From positions 3,286,001 through 3,350,000 of the forward strand of contig NZ_CP029378.1 of assembly GCF_003268675.1 (NCBI RefSeq): a DNA stretch of 64,000 nucleotides. Reading direction: 5' to 3'. The DNA is from Streptomyces bacillaris. Lineage in GTDB: Bacteria > Actinomycetota > Actinomycetes > Streptomycetales > Streptomycetaceae. A program made the translations under genes and the position numbers. A model generated the notes under the pieces. That model was not told where the DNA came from. It did no database searches and was given only the letters and a program-made list of their open reading frames with translations. Below, piece after piece: positions 55,045 to 63,996 of this stretch (its first letter is position 1; the number at the start of each line of letters is the position of its first letter).

Positions 55045-55719
55045 TCAGGCGCCGCCGCCGGCGCGCCCGGCGGCGAGCAGCTGCATCTCCCAGGCGAAGG
55101 CCACCCCGGAGCCGCCGCCGTGCTGGGCCTGTATCCCGGCGGCCGCCGGAACGGTCTCCTCACGGGCCCAGTCGCGCTGCCACTCGCCCATCACGGCCAT
55201 CCACGTGATCGGGACGACGCCCGCCTGGACCATGCGGCGCACCGCCATGTCGTGGGCCTCCGCCGAGACGCCGCCCGAGGCGTCGGTGACGGCGTAGACG
55301 TCGAAGCCCTCGCCCGCCGCCTGGATGGCGGGCATGGCCAGGCAGATCTCCGTCCAGAGCCCGGCCAGGATCAGCTTCTTCCGCCCGGTCGCCTTCACGG
55401 CGTCGACGACGCGCCGGTCCTGCCAGGTGTTGATGAAGGTCCGGTCGATGGGCTTCTGCTCGGGGAACACGTCCTGGATCCCCTGGATCAGATAGCCGCC
55501 GCGCTCCTCCAGCACCGTGGTCAGGATGGCCGGGACGCCGTACGCCTTGGCCGCCTTGGCGAGTCCGACGACGTTGTTGACGATCGTCGCCGGTTCATGG
55601 CTGTTCAGGTTGGCGAACTGGAACGGCTGGTGGTCGATCAGCACCAGGACGCTCTCCTCGGGCGTCAGCAGCGCGTCGAGTCCGGCCTTGTTCGATCCGG
55701 CCGTGTTCGGGGTGCTCAT
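55045..55719 (-). CDS. Isochorismatase-like cysteine hydrolase (YcaC type)
   Basis: A 224-residue cysteine hydrolase. Catalytic Asp is in VLVLIDHQPFQFANLNSHEP, and the nucleophile Cys is in ILAGLWTEICLAMPAIQAAG. The AILTTVLEERGGYLIQGIQD and DASGGVSAEAHDMAVRRM blocks fit YcaC-like enzymes of unknown substrate. ATG 55719. Divergent from a MarR gene, with two matching operators between them, so it is very probably repressed by that MarR protein. Confidence 0.9.
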   Translation of the reverse strand: MSTPNTAGSNKAGLDALLTPEESVLVLIDHQPFQFANLNSHEPATIVNNVVGLAKAAKAYGVPAILTTVLEERGGYLIQGIQDVFPEQKPIDRTFINTWQDRRVVDAVKATGRKKLILAGLWTEICLAMPAIQAAGEGFDVYAVTDASGGVSAEAHDMAVRRMVQAGVVPITWMAVMGEWQRDWAREETVPAAAGIQAQHGGGSGVAFAWEMQLLAAGRAGGGA

Positions 55720-55752
55720 GGGGGTGTCCCTTCTGGAGCCGTACGCCATTTA

Positions 55753-55766
55753 GTTGACGTGTCACC
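55753..55766. promoter_or_regulatory. MarR operator 1
   Basis: GTTGACGTGTCACC resembles operator 2 (GTTGA...TCA) and overlaps the predicted transcription start of the hydrolase gene. Confidence 0.5.
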
Positions 55767-55767
55767 C

Positions 55768-55797
55768 ACTCTAGGCAGGGGGTGGTTGATGCGTCAA
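55768..55797 (-). promoter_or_regulatory. Promoter of the cysteine hydrolase gene
   Basis: On the minus strand, TTGACG (55797-55792), an 18-base spacer and TAGAGT (55773-55768) match the vegetative consensus. The -35 lies inside operator 2. Confidence 0.65.
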
Positions 55798-55799
55798 CC
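55784..55799. promoter_or_regulatory. MarR operator 2
   Basis: GGTTGA-TGCG-TCAACC is a perfect 16-bp palindrome of MarR type. It covers the -35 box of the hydrolase promoter, so binding would block transcription. Confidence 0.65.
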
Positions 55800-55855
55800 A
55801 GTGCTGGTGGCGGCCGATTTACGGAGCGTCCCGGCCGTCTCGCTACGCTCCTTCC

Positions 55856-56320
55856 ATGGACGCACCGCCTCGCTGGCTGACCCCCGAACAGCAGGCCGCC
55901 TGGGACAGCTTCATCCGCATGCAGGAGAAGCTCATCGGACGGCTCTCCCGCCGGGTCCAGGCCGACTCCCACATGTCCGCCGCCGACTACCTGGTCCTGG
56001 CCAAACTCACCGAGGCCGGTGGGCGGATGCGCCTCACGGACCTGGCCAAGCTGCTGGAGTGGGAGAAGAGCCGCATGTCCCACCAGGTCGGACGGATGAC
56101 CAAGCGCGGGCTGGTGGCGAAGGAGGAGTGCGCCGACGACGGCCGGGGGGCGCTCGTCGTCGCCACCCCGGCCGGCCGCACGGCGATCGAGGAGGCCGCG
56201 CCCGTGCACGTGGACCATGTGCGGCGGCTCTTCGTCGACGCGCTCACCCAGGAGGAGCTGGACACCCTCGCCCGCATCTCCAACCGCGTCCTCGCCCACA
56301 TGGAGAAGCAGCCGGACTGA
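55856..56320 (+). CDS. MarR-family regulator
   Basis: A 154-residue MarR protein: HMSAADYLVLAKLTEAGGRM, the recognition helix region RLTDLAKLLEWEKSRMSHQV, wing GRMTKRGLVAKEECADDGRG and the dimer helices at both ends. ATG 55856 lies 6 nt after TACGCT (55844-55849), a leaderless arrangement. It is divergent from the hydrolase it probably controls. Confidence 0.9.
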   Translation: MDAPPRWLTPEQQAAWDSFIRMQEKLIGRLSRRVQADSHMSAADYLVLAKLTEAGGRMRLTDLAKLLEWEKSRMSHQVGRMTKRGLVAKEECADDGRGALVVATPAGRTAIEEAAPVHVDHVRRLFVDALTQEELDTLARISNRVLAHMEKQPD

Positions 56321-56434
56321 ACGGCCACCGCGACCGCCACGCCCCCGGTCACCGTCGCGCCCGTGGCCACCGCCCCGCCCGGAACCGCGGCAACCGCCGC
56401 GGCCCCACCCCGTACGCACCCCCCGAACCGCCCC

Positions 56435-57289
56435 TCACCGGCTCAGCAGCCGGAACCGGCGTACCGCCAGCGGCAGGAAGACCAGCGTGATCACCACCGG
56501 CCAGACCACGGCCATCAGCAGGGCGTGCTCCTCCACCCAGGTGCCGCCCCCGGCCACCGGGTTGCCGAACAGCTCGCGGGTGGCGGTCGCGGTGGAGGAG
56601 ATCGGGTTCCAGGCGGCGACCGTGCCCAGCCAGCCCGGCATCAGGGACGGGGCGACGAAGGTGCTGGAGATCATCGTGAGCGGGAAGGCGACCGCGTACA
56701 GCCCGCCCGCCGCCTCCGGGGTCGGCACCAGCAGGCCGAGCCAGACGCCCACCCAGATCAGGCTGAACCGCAGCAGCAGGAGCAGCCCGAACGCCCCCAG
56801 GGCGGGCACCACCCCGCCGCCCGCGCGCCAGCCGATCAGCAGCGCGGTGGCGGCCAGGATGGCCAGTTCGGCGGCGGCCACCGTCAGGTCGGCCGCCCCG
56901 CGGCCGGAGGCGAAGGCGGAGGCGAAGGCGGAGGGGGCCATCGGCATCGACCGGAAGCGGTCGACGACCCCCTTGCCCGCGTCGGTGACGACGGCCACGG
57001 CGGTGTTCATGAAGCCCATGGCCATGGTCATGGCGAACATGCCGGGCATCAGGAACTCCCGGTAGTCGCCGCCGCCCGGCACCTTCATGGCGCTGCCGAA
57101 GACGTACCCGTACAGCAGCACGGAGAGGATCGGGAAGCCGAGCTGCCAGACGACGGCGGACGGCTGCCGCTGGTAGTGGGTCAGGCTGCGGCGGGTGATG
57201 TTCCAGCAGTCGGAGACCGCCCAGTAGGCGCGTCCGCGCTCGCGGGGCGCCTCGGCCGCCGCCGCGGGGTCCGGTGCGAGTACGGTCAT
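56435..57289 (-). CDS. ABC transporter permease (DrrB-like, ABC-2)
   Basis: A 284-residue membrane protein with about six helices of the ABC-2 type ([72 protein letters not shown]) and the [13 protein letters not shown] cytoplasmic loop. It forms an exporter with the ATPase encoded upstream (ATGA overlap). The closest known type is daunorubicin resistance DrrB; the substrate is unknown. Confidence 0.9.
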   Translation of the reverse strand: MTVLAPDPAAAAEAPRERGRAYWAVSDCWNITRRSLTHYQRQPSAVVWQLGFPILSVLLYGYVFGSAMKVPGGGDYREFLMPGMFAMTMAMGFMNTAVAVVTDAGKGVVDRFRSMPMAPSAFASAFASGRGAADLTVAAAELAILAATALLIGWRAGGGVVPALGAFGLLLLLRFSLIWVGVWLGLLVPTPEAAGGLYAVAFPLTMISSTFVAPSLMPGWLGTVAAWNPISSTATATRELFGNPVAGGGTWVEEHALLMAVVWPVVITLVFLPLAVRRFRLLSR

Positions 57290-58341
57290 GCCGCCGCCAC
57301 CTCCCGTACGGTCTCCGCGTCCCCTGCGCCCGGCGCGTCCCCTGCGGCCTGCGCGTCGTCGGCTCCCGTGCCGTGGCCCGTCAGCCGCAGGAACACATCG
57401 TCCAGGCTCGGCCGGCGCAGCCCGATGTCCTCCACCGCGATCCCGTCGTCCTGAAGGCTCCGGGCCACCTCGGTGAGGGCGGCCACCCGGTCGGTGACCT
57501 GGGCGTGCACGCGGCGGGCGGGGGCGTCGGTGACGACGAGCCCGCCCCCGGCCACCCGGTCCACGGCCCGCGCCACCGCCGCGAGATCGCCCCCGTCGGC
57601 CGCGACGACCTCGATCCGGTCGCCGCCGACCCGGTCCTTCAGGGCGTCCGGGGTGTCGTCCGCGATGGCCCGCCCCCGGTCGATGACGGTGATGTGCGAG
57701 GCGAGCCGGTCCGCCTCCTCCAGATACTGCGTGGTCAGCAGCACCGTCGTACCGCCCGCCACCAGGCCCCGTACGGTCTCCCAGACCTCGCCCCGGCTGC
57801 GCGGGTCGAGCCCGGTGGTCGGCTCGTCCAGGAAGAGCACATCGGGCGAGAGGATCATGGAGGAGGCGAGGTCGAGCCGCCGCCGCATGCCGCCGCTGTA
57901 CTCCCGGGCGCTCCTCCCGGCCGCCTCCACCAGGTCGAACCGCTCCAGCAGCTCCCCCGCGCGGAGCCGGGCCCCGCGGTTGCCGAGGTGGAAGAGGCGC
58001 CCGAACATCTCCAGGTTCTGCCGCCCGGTGAGCCCCTCGTCGACGGCCGCGTACTGCCCGGCGAGCCCGATCCTGCTCCGTACGCGGCGGGGTTCGCGCC
58101 CCACGTCGAGCCCGGCGACCTCGGCCCGGCCCCCGTCGTACCGCAGGAGGGTCGCGAGGACCCGTACGGCGGTGGTCTTCCCGGCCCCGTTCGGGCCGAG
58201 CAGTCCGTGGACGGTGCCGGGGCGGACGGCGAGGTCGAACCCGTCGAGCGCCCGTTTCTCCGCCCCGCCCCTCCCCCGCCTCCGGTACCGCTTCACGACC
58301 CCTTCGGCGAGCACCGCGTAGGCGCTCCCAGACGTGGGCAT
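57286..58341 (-). CDS. ABC transporter ATPase (DrrA-like)
   Basis: A 351-residue ATPase: Walker [22 protein letters not shown]-loop [20 protein letters not shown], signature [20 protein letters not shown], Walker [21 protein letters not shown] and the H-loop region [11 protein letters not shown]. The C-terminal DrrA domain ends in [20 protein letters not shown] 58341 ([10 protein letters not shown]) follows AGGGGG. Divergent from a TetR gene across three operators, so drug-induced efflux is likely. Confidence 0.92.
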   Translation of the reverse strand: MPTSGSAYAVLAEGVVKRYRRRGRGGAEKRALDGFDLAVRPGTVHGLLGPNGAGKTTAVRVLATLLRYDGGRAEVAGLDVGREPRRVRSRIGLAGQYAAVDEGLTGRQNLEMFGRLFHLGNRGARLRAGELLERFDLVEAAGRSAREYSGGMRRRLDLASSMILSPDVLFLDEPTTGLDPRSRGEVWETVRGLVAGGTTVLLTTQYLEEADRLASHITVIDRGRAIADDTPDALKDRVGGDRIEVVAADGGDLAAVARAVDRVAGGGLVVTDAPARRVHAQVTDRVAALTEVARSLQDDGIAVEDIGLRRPSLDDVFLRLTGHGTGADDAQAAGDAPGAGDAETVREVAAA

Positions 58342-58383
58342 GGCACAACCCCCTGTTCTCCGACCGGCGTTCGAGCGAACTGA

Positions 58384-58436
58384 GTACACCGTACCCCAAA
58401 CTGAGTACGGTGTACCTGAATACGAGTACGGCGTAC
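58384..58436. promoter_or_regulatory. Three phased TetR operators (21-bp spacing)
   Basis: GTACACCGTAC (58384-58394), GTACGGTGTAC (58405-58415) and GTACGGCGTAC (58426-58436) repeat exactly every 21 bp, two helical turns. Each is GTAC-N3-GTAC, preceded by GA. They lie between the ABC exporter and TetR genes and should be bound on one face of the DNA. Confidence 0.7.
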
Positions 58437-58468
58437 CCATATCACCTCCGGCGCATTACGCTGCCCTC

Positions 58469-59443
58469 ATGGCGAAAGACGGAGCGACCACGGGGCCGAC
58501 CGACGGCCCGGCGACGAGGACAGGCACCGGAACGGGGGCACGGACCGGAACGGAGACGGGGACGGCCTCTGCGGTGACCGGCCGGGCGGCGGACGGCACG
58601 GCGACCGGCAGCGGCGACATCGCGCGCACCCTGGAACTCCTGTGGGGCACCGGTGACCGCCCCAGCCGCGGCCCCAAACCGGGCCTCACCCTGGACCGGA
58701 TCGTCACGGCCGCCATCGCCGTCGCGGACGCGGAGGGCCTGTCCGCCGTCTCCATGCGCCGGATCTCCACGGAGCTGGGCACGGGCACGATGTCGCTCTA
58801 CCGGTACGTCCCCGGGAAGGCCGAACTCCTGGACCTGATGCTCGACCGGGTGCTGGGCGAGCCGCTCTCCGCCGAGCCGGACCACCCGGCCGCCGACCAA
58901 CCCGTACCCGCCGACCGTCCCGTACCCGGTGACTGGCGGGGGGCGATCGACACCATGGCCCGCACCTACCTGGACAACCTGGGGCGCCACCCCTGGCTGC
59001 TGAAGATCAACCAGGCGCGTACGGTGCTCGGCCCGAGCGCCCTGCGGGGCCTGGAGCTCTCCCTCACCGCCCTGCGCTCCATGGGGCTGCGCGACCCCGA
59101 GCTGATCGGCGTGATCATCACGGTCAACAGCTTCGTCGAGGGCCTCGCCCGCACCCGGGCCGACGCGGCGGAGGCGGTGGCGCAGACGGGGCTGAGCGAC
59201 GAGGAGTTCTGGGAGAACCAGCGCCCCTACCTGGAGCGGGCCATGCTCAGCGGCGCGTACCCGACGATGGCGGGGATGTCGGAGGACACGTTCAGCGCCG
59301 ACTTCGACCACTTCACGTTCGGGCTCCGGCGGCTGATCGCCGGCTTCGAGGCCCTGGTCACGGAACGGGCGGCGGAGGACGGGGCGCGGACGGACGGGGC
59401 GCGGACCGACGGGGCGGCGGAGGCCACTGCGGACCGGACATGA
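58469..59443 (+). CDS. TetR-family regulator of the ABC exporter
   Basis: A 324-residue TetR protein. A ~55-residue Gly/Thr-rich leader (GTGTGARTGTETGT) precedes the HTH: LTLDRIVTAAIAVADAEGLS, VSMRRISTELGTGTMSLYRY, VPGKAELLDLMLDRV. The C-terminal domain belongs to the TetR_C type that binds drugs. ATG 58469 lies 6 nt after TACGCT (58457-58462), so the mRNA is probably leaderless. The tail has a duplicated GARTDGARTDGA. Confidence 0.9.
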   Translation: MAKDGATTGPTDGPATRTGTGTGARTGTETGTASAVTGRAADGTATGSGDIARTLELLWGTGDRPSRGPKPGLTLDRIVTAAIAVADAEGLSAVSMRRISTELGTGTMSLYRYVPGKAELLDLMLDRVLGEPLSAEPDHPAADQPVPADRPVPGDWRGAIDTMARTYLDNLGRHPWLLKINQARTVLGPSALRGLELSLTALRSMGLRDPELIGVIITVNSFVEGLARTRADAAEAVAQTGLSDEEFWENQRPYLERAMLSGAYPTMAGMSEDTFSADFDHFTFGLRRLIAGFEALVTERAAEDGARTDGARTDGAAEATADRT

Positions 59444-59474
59444 CAGCGCGCCCGGCCCGTGCCCCAATGGATAT

Positions 59475-59876
59475 ATGGAAGCCAGCCGGGAACTCGCTCC
59501 CTTCGTGAAGCAGTACGCCGTCCTGCTGAGCACCCACCGGCAGGACGGCACGTCCGTCGGCACGCCCGTGAACATCGCCGTGGAGGGCGATCACGCCTTC
59601 ATCCGTACGTTCTCCTCGGCCTGGAAGGTCGAGCGGATGCGCAACCACCCCAAGGTGGAGCTGGCCCCCTGCACGGTCCGGGGCAGACCGACGGGCCCGG
59701 AGATCAGGGCCCACGCCCGGCTGCTGCGGCCGGGCACGAAGGAGAACACGCACGCGGCGCGGATGCTGTCGCGGAAGTACCCGATCGTGCAGGGCGTGCT
59801 GGTGCCGCTGGTGCACCGGCTCAAGCGGGACCGGACGCTCCACTACGAGGTGTGGCCGATCACGAACGGCCACTGA
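59475..59876 (+). CDS. PPOX-class F420-dependent oxidoreductase-like protein
   Basis: A 133-residue split-barrel flavin/F420-binding protein: FVKQYAVLLSTHRQDGTSVG, TPVNIAVEGDHAFIRTFSSA, WKVERMRNHPKVELAPCTVR and GRPTGPEIRAHARLL. ATG 59475 is 32 bp after the TetR stop, so the two may be cotranscribed. The ligand is a prediction from the family. The following 130 bp are CCCTC-rich low-complexity DNA with no gene. Confidence 0.85.
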   Translation: MEASRELAPFVKQYAVLLSTHRQDGTSVGTPVNIAVEGDHAFIRTFSSAWKVERMRNHPKVELAPCTVRGRPTGPEIRAHARLLRPGTKENTHAARMLSRKYPIVQGVLVPLVHRLKRDRTLHYEVWPITNGH

Positions 59877-60008
59877 CCACTCCGGTGGGCCCCAGCCCTG
59901 CCCTCACCCCTCGGCCCTGTTGCCCCGCGCCTCACCCCTGCCCCACCCCTCGCCCCTCGGCCCGGTTGCCGGCGCGCCCTGCCCCTCGGCACCGTCGCCA
60001 CGCGCCCC

Positions 60009-61172
60009 TCAGCCCTGCCCCCGCCCCCGCTTCCGCCGGAGCGCGAACCAGAGCGCCCCCACGCCGATGATGATCGCGGCCCCCAGCCCCACGCTGCCCT
60101 TGCCGTCGTCCTCCTGACCGGCGCTCCCGCCCTGCCCCGGGCTCCCGTTCCCCGCGGGCTTCCCCTGCTCCTGGCCGCCCCCCGTGCCCCCGCTCCCGCC
60201 CGGCTTGCCGCCGCCCTCGACCTCGACGCGCACGACACCGCTGCGCGTCCCCTCCGAGCCGAACATCAGGGCCGAGCCGTCCGCCGTGTACGTCACCGAC
60301 TCCGCCTGCCGCTGGAACGGCGCCGCGACCGCCCGGCTCTCCCCGAGGCGGCCGTTCTCGAAGGCGTACACCCGGGCGCTGAAGTACGAGCGCAGCGCCA
60401 GCGAGCGCCCGTCGGGCGAGAAGGCCCCGTCGGTCACCCACGGCACCTCGCCCACGCGCCGGAAGACGTTCATGGAGCCGGTGGTGAGCTTGCCGGGGCC
60501 TTCGTAGAGGCCGCCGCCGTCCTCGTTCTTGGAGGCGATGTAGACGCGGCCGGTCTTCGGATGGACCATCAGCGATTCGGCGTTGCGCGGCCCGTCGGCG
60601 TACTGGACGTCGTACTGGGTGGCGGTGACGGTGGTGTCCCGGAGGGTCTTGGGCTCGGGAAAGCGGTAGATCCAGACGTGGCTCCAGGTGCCGTCGAGGT
60701 TGTCCCCGATGTCACCGACGTAGATGTCCCCGTCGGGCCCGATCGAGATGCCCTCCACATCGCGCGGCTCCCCGACGCCCCGCATGGTGACGGTGGCGAC
60801 GGTCTTTCCGGTACGGGAGTCGACGGCGAAGACGTACGGGCCGTCGTCGCTGTCGTTGTGCGTCCAGTAGATGCCCGGGTGGAGACGGCTGGCGGCGAGG
60901 CCGCTGGACTCGGTGATGCGGGGGTCCTCGATCGTGAAGTCACGGTCGGGCTCCCCGTCGGCGGCGACGGCGGGGCAGGCGGCCCCCAGGAGCAGCAGGA
61001 GGGCCGCGGCGGGAGCGGCGAGCCCTGCGACGGCCCGACGACTGCCCGGATGCGGACGGGCCGCCGGACGGCCGGGATGCGGACGGGCCGCCCGAAGGCC
61101 GCTCGGATACGGACGGGCCGCCGGACGGCTGGGATGCGGAGGGGCCACCGGGCGGCTCGGATACGGACGCAT
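60009..61172 (-). CDS. Exported protein with WD/NHL-like repeats and C-terminal anchor
   Basis: A ~387-residue protein. The N-terminus has ~45 residues of Arg/Pro/His-rich repeats (RPAARPHP), encoded by ~30-bp DNA repeats, before a signal peptide (VAGLAAPAAALLLLLGAACP). A beta-propeller-like domain follows (ITESSGLAASRLHPGIYWTH, VEGISIGPDGDIYVGDIGDN, AESLMVHPKTGRVYIASKNE, TDGAFSPDGRSLALRS). A Gly/Gln-rich linker and a membrane helix with basic tail (GVGALWFALRRKRGRGQ) end it; no LPxTG is seen. The real start may lie closer to the signal peptide. Confidence 0.75.
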   Translation of the reverse strand: MRPYPSRPVAPPHPSRPAARPYPSGLRAARPHPGRPAARPHPGSRRAVAGLAAPAAALLLLLGAACPAVAADGEPDRDFTIEDPRITESSGLAASRLHPGIYWTHNDSDDGPYVFAVDSRTGKTVATVTMRGVGEPRDVEGISIGPDGDIYVGDIGDNLDGTWSHVWIYRFPEPKTLRDTTVTATQYDVQYADGPRNAESLMVHPKTGRVYIASKNEDGGGLYEGPGKLTTGSMNVFRRVGEVPWVTDGAFSPDGRSLALRSYFSARVYAFENGRLGESRAVAAPFQRQAESVTYTADGSALMFGSEGTRSGVVRVEVEGGGKPGGSGGTGGGQEQGKPAGNGSPGQGGSAGQEDDGKGSVGLGAAIIIGVGALWFALRRKRGRGQG

Positions 61173-61284
61173 GGCCCAAGTGTCCACGGTCGCGGCCCTC
61201 TCCGCCCCGGCGTCCGGCCCGGTCCACCCCACCGTGTCCATCGTCACGTCGCAGGCCACAGCCGTGATCGGCCATGATGACGCC

Positions 61285-61989
61285 ATGCGTTTTCTCCCGG
61301 TCGGCGACTCCATGACCATCGGCGCCACCGGCGACTTCACCTGGCGCTACCGGCTGTGGCAGCACCTCGACGCGGTCTGCCCGGGCTCGTACGAGATCGT
61401 CGGGCCGCGGACGACGCTGTACGACCCCGGGGCGGACGCCCCGCTCTCCCACGCGTACGCCGACCCGTCCTTCCCGCCCGCCGCGCGCCGGCACCTGGCG
61501 GGGTGGGGCGAGGGGTGGCTGCACATGGCCCCGGTCATCGCGGACGCGGTGCGCGAGGCGGAGGCGGACGTGCTGCTGGTCTCGCTGGGCCTGATAGACC
61601 TCGGGTTCTACACGGACGCCGGGCAGACGGCGGCCAACGCCCGCGCGTTCATCGAGGCCGCCCGCACGGCGAACCCGCGCGTCCGGATGGTCCTGCTCCC
61701 GGTGATACCCAACATCCGGGCCGAGTCGGACGCCCCCTTCGCCGCGTCCTGCGCCCGCTTCAACGACCTGCTGGCCCGGGCCGTCACCGACCTGGACACC
61801 CCCGCCTCCCCGCTCCTGCTGGCCCCCACCCCGCCGGGCTACGACATCCACACGGACACGTACGACGGCACCCACCCCGGCCCGACCGGCGAACACCTCC
61901 TGGCCGCCACCTTCGCCGACACGCTGCACCGGGCGTGGGGCGTGGGCGGGCCGTACGCACAGCAGCACGCGGAGCCGGTCTCGGCCTGA
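61285..61989 (+). CDS. SGNH/GDSL-family hydrolase
   Basis: A 234-residue SGNH hydrolase: the catalytic Ser is in FLPVGDSMTIGATG, the second block Gly is in LLVSLGLIDLGFYTDAGQT, and the Asp/His pair is in YDGTHPGPTGEHLLA. The block III Asn (usually GxND) reads SLGLIDLG, an atypical form. No signal peptide is seen from ATG 61285, so the enzyme may be cytosolic. Confidence 0.82.
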   Translation: MRFLPVGDSMTIGATGDFTWRYRLWQHLDAVCPGSYEIVGPRTTLYDPGADAPLSHAYADPSFPPAARRHLAGWGEGWLHMAPVIADAVREAEADVLLVSLGLIDLGFYTDAGQTAANARAFIEAARTANPRVRMVLLPVIPNIRAESDAPFAASCARFNDLLARAVTDLDTPASPLLLAPTPPGYDIHTDTYDGTHPGPTGEHLLAATFADTLHRAWGVGGPYAQQHAEPVSA

Positions 61990-62379
61990 GCGGGGCGGGT
62001 CACGGCCTGAGCGGGACGAACCCCAGGAGGGGGCGGGCCGGGAGGGGGTTGCCGAGGAATTCGGCCACGCCCGCACCGCCACGCCACTCTCGACATGCTC
62101 ACGCCACAAAAGTGATGGACAGCCGGGCGGAGGGACGCACTCCCCCGCACGCCCAGGGCCAATCGATCACCCGTCGGCGCCCCGCCGACCGCCTGCCCCA
62201 CTTACGGAAAGGCCGCCTGCCCAGACGCCCGCACCCCCGATTCCGGTCGGGATGGAGCGGAGCGCCGCCTTCCCCGTCGCTCATTGGCCAGTACATGACT
62301 AACCGGGCGGACCGGCGTCGAATAGCGTCTTTGGTGCTGGATATCCCGGCAGATCATGACCAACAGGGGGATTCTTCTC
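61990..62379. other. Gene-free spacer
   Basis: I see no convincing gene in these 390 bp. The last ~80 bp are less GC-rich and probably hold the promoter of the following secreted protein gene. Confidence 0.5.
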
Positions 62380-62760
62380 ATGCGAACGAGAACCAAGATC
62401 ATCACGACGGTCGCGGCGGGGATGCTGGCCGCCGCGGGCATGGTCGCTCCCGCCGCCGCGGCGACCGCGCCCGCCGAACGGCAGGCCCCGGTGGCGACCT
62501 CCGACGTGATCGCCGCCAATACGTGGGTCTACACGTGGACCAGGGCGAACGTCCGTGGCTGCGCGTCCAACCAGTGCGCCCTGAAGTACACCGTCGAGGC
62601 CGACTACCGTTTCAGCGCCATCTGTTGGGACAACGGCCAGCATGTGACGGCGTACGGCATCTCCCACAACAAGTGGGTCAAGCTCGGCTCGGGTACGAAC
62701 TGGGTCTGGGGCGGCCTGCTGAAGGGGAACCAGACGGGCAACGTGCCCAACAAGTGCTGA
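62380..62760 (+). CDS. Small secreted SH3-like protein
   Basis: A 126-residue exported protein. The signal peptide is MRTRTKIITTVAAGMLAAAG with an AAA-type cleavage region. The mature part reads like a bacterial SH3 repeat (VYTWTRANVRGCASNQCALK, VEADYRFSAICWDNGQHVTA, HNKWVKL) with four Cys, probably two disulfides. ATG 62380 follows CAGGGGG. Similar small proteins are abundant in Streptomyces secretomes. Confidence 0.8.
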   Translation: MRTRTKIITTVAAGMLAAAGMVAPAAAATAPAERQAPVATSDVIAANTWVYTWTRANVRGCASNQCALKYTVEADYRFSAICWDNGQHVTAYGISHNKWVKLGSGTNWVWGGLLKGNQTGNVPNKC

Positions 62761-62962
62761 CCCCCCTCCGGGTGACGGGCTCTCGCACGGACGGGGAGCC
62801 GAACAGGCAGGCGCCGAACGGGCGCCCACCTCACCCGGAGTGAGCAGACCGAAGTGAGCGACACTCCGCATCCGGAGACAGCAGACCGGAGCGAGCAACA
62901 CGCCGCACCACGAAGGCCACCGGCCACAGCCGCCCCCGACCAGGGGCTCCCCCGGTGGCCTT

Positions 62963-63030
62963 CCGCACGCCCGGCACACGCTCCCCGCGGCCGGGGCGAA
63001 GCAAGAGGCCGCACGCCCGGCACACGCTCC
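62963..63030. repeat. Direct repeat in the spacer before the last TetR gene
   Basis: A 22-bp sequence starting CCGCACGCCCGGCACACG occurs at 62963-62984 and 63009-63030, period 46. The 298-bp spacer 62761-63058 contains no gene that I can support. Confidence 0.55.
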
Positions 63031-63058
63031 CGGCGGCCCGGACGGAGCAAGGGCCCCC

Positions 63059-63700
63059 TCACCCCACCCGCTGCGACCCCAGCATCGTCAGCGCCAGTTC
63101 CGTCAGCTCGCGCGAGACCTCCTCCGGGCGGGCCCTGCGGCTGCGGCGGGTGTGGTGGGCCATCAGTTCGTGGACCGTACCGACCATGACCATGACGTCG
63201 ACCCGGTGGTCCCGGTCCTCCGCCTCGCCCCGCTCCACCGCCCGCTCCGCCTCGCCCGTGAGGAACTCCGTCCACAGGGCCCGCCAGAGCTTGCAGTGCT
63301 CGTCGACCACCGCGCTGACCCCGAGCACCTCGACGAAGGTCACCCGGGCCTCGCGCGGATCGCGGGTGACGGCCCCCACGTACGCGTCGAAGAGGCGCCG
63401 GACCCGATCCGCGATCGAGCACTCGTCCATGCCGTCGGCGAGCAGTTCGGCCTCCATGGCCCGCAGGCCGATGGTGGTGACCCGGTTGTGCAAGGCGATG
63501 AGCAACCCTTCACGGGTCCCGTACTCCTGCCGGAGCACCTCGGGTGTGACGCCGGCCGCCTCGCAGAGGTCCGCCTCGGAGGTCTCCCGGTAGCCGGCGA
63601 CCCCGTACAGCTCCCGTGCGGCGTCCAGCAGTTGTTCCCTCGCCTGGGTGCGGGCCTGGTCACCGGGCCCCGTCCGCTGAACCGCCCAGCCATCCGCCAC
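63059..63700 (-). CDS. TetR-family regulator
   Basis: A 213-residue TetR protein with HTH at ~20-65: AREQLLDAARELYGVAGYRE, TSEADLCEAAGVTPEVLRQE, YGTREGLLIAL. GTG 63700 follows GGAGG at 5 nt, far better than the longer frame. The C-terminal domain (FDAYVGAVTRDPREARVTFV, WRALWTEFLTGEAERAVERG) is of the common ligand-binding type. The target is not evident in the window. Confidence 0.87.
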   Translation of the reverse strand: MADGWAVQRTGPGDQARTQAREQLLDAARELYGVAGYRETSEADLCEAAGVTPEVLRQEYGTREGLLIALHNRVTTIGLRAMEAELLADGMDECSIADRVRRLFDAYVGAVTRDPREARVTFVEVLGVSAVVDEHCKLWRALWTEFLTGEAERAVERGEAEDRDHRVDVMVMVGTVHELMAHHTRRSRRARPEEVSRELTELALTMLGSQRVG

Positions 63701-63946
63701 CGGTCCTCCTACAGCGCAAGGTGCGGGAGAGGGCCTCGGCACCTCTGCACGAACCGCCGCCCCATTGTGCGCGCCCCAGGAGCCACGGGAGTGCCGCGCC
63801 ACACCCGTACGGGGGAATGCCCGCACGCCGAAACGCTTCTTCTCGGCGCGTCCCCGAGAGGGATCGAAACGGAGTTTGAGTGGGGCGGTGCTCACATCCG
63901 CGGCAGAAGCGTCGCCGCGACGCGCCCACCCAGGGGCCCTCCGCCC

Positions 63947-63996
63947 GGATCAGGCCGGATCAGATCCGATCAGATTGGATCAGATCGGATCAGGGC
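63947..63996. repeat. Five 10-bp repeats (GGATCAGATC-like) at the right edge
   Basis: GGATCAGGCC, GGATCAGATC, CGATCAGATT, GGATCAGATC and GGATCAGGGC follow each other without gaps. A 10-bp period equals about one helical turn. No gene is seen in 63701-64000. Confidence 0.75.

Noticed and set aside
59877..60008. Tandem-repeat element of CCCTC type
   Set aside because: Irregular low-complexity sequence without a constant unit.
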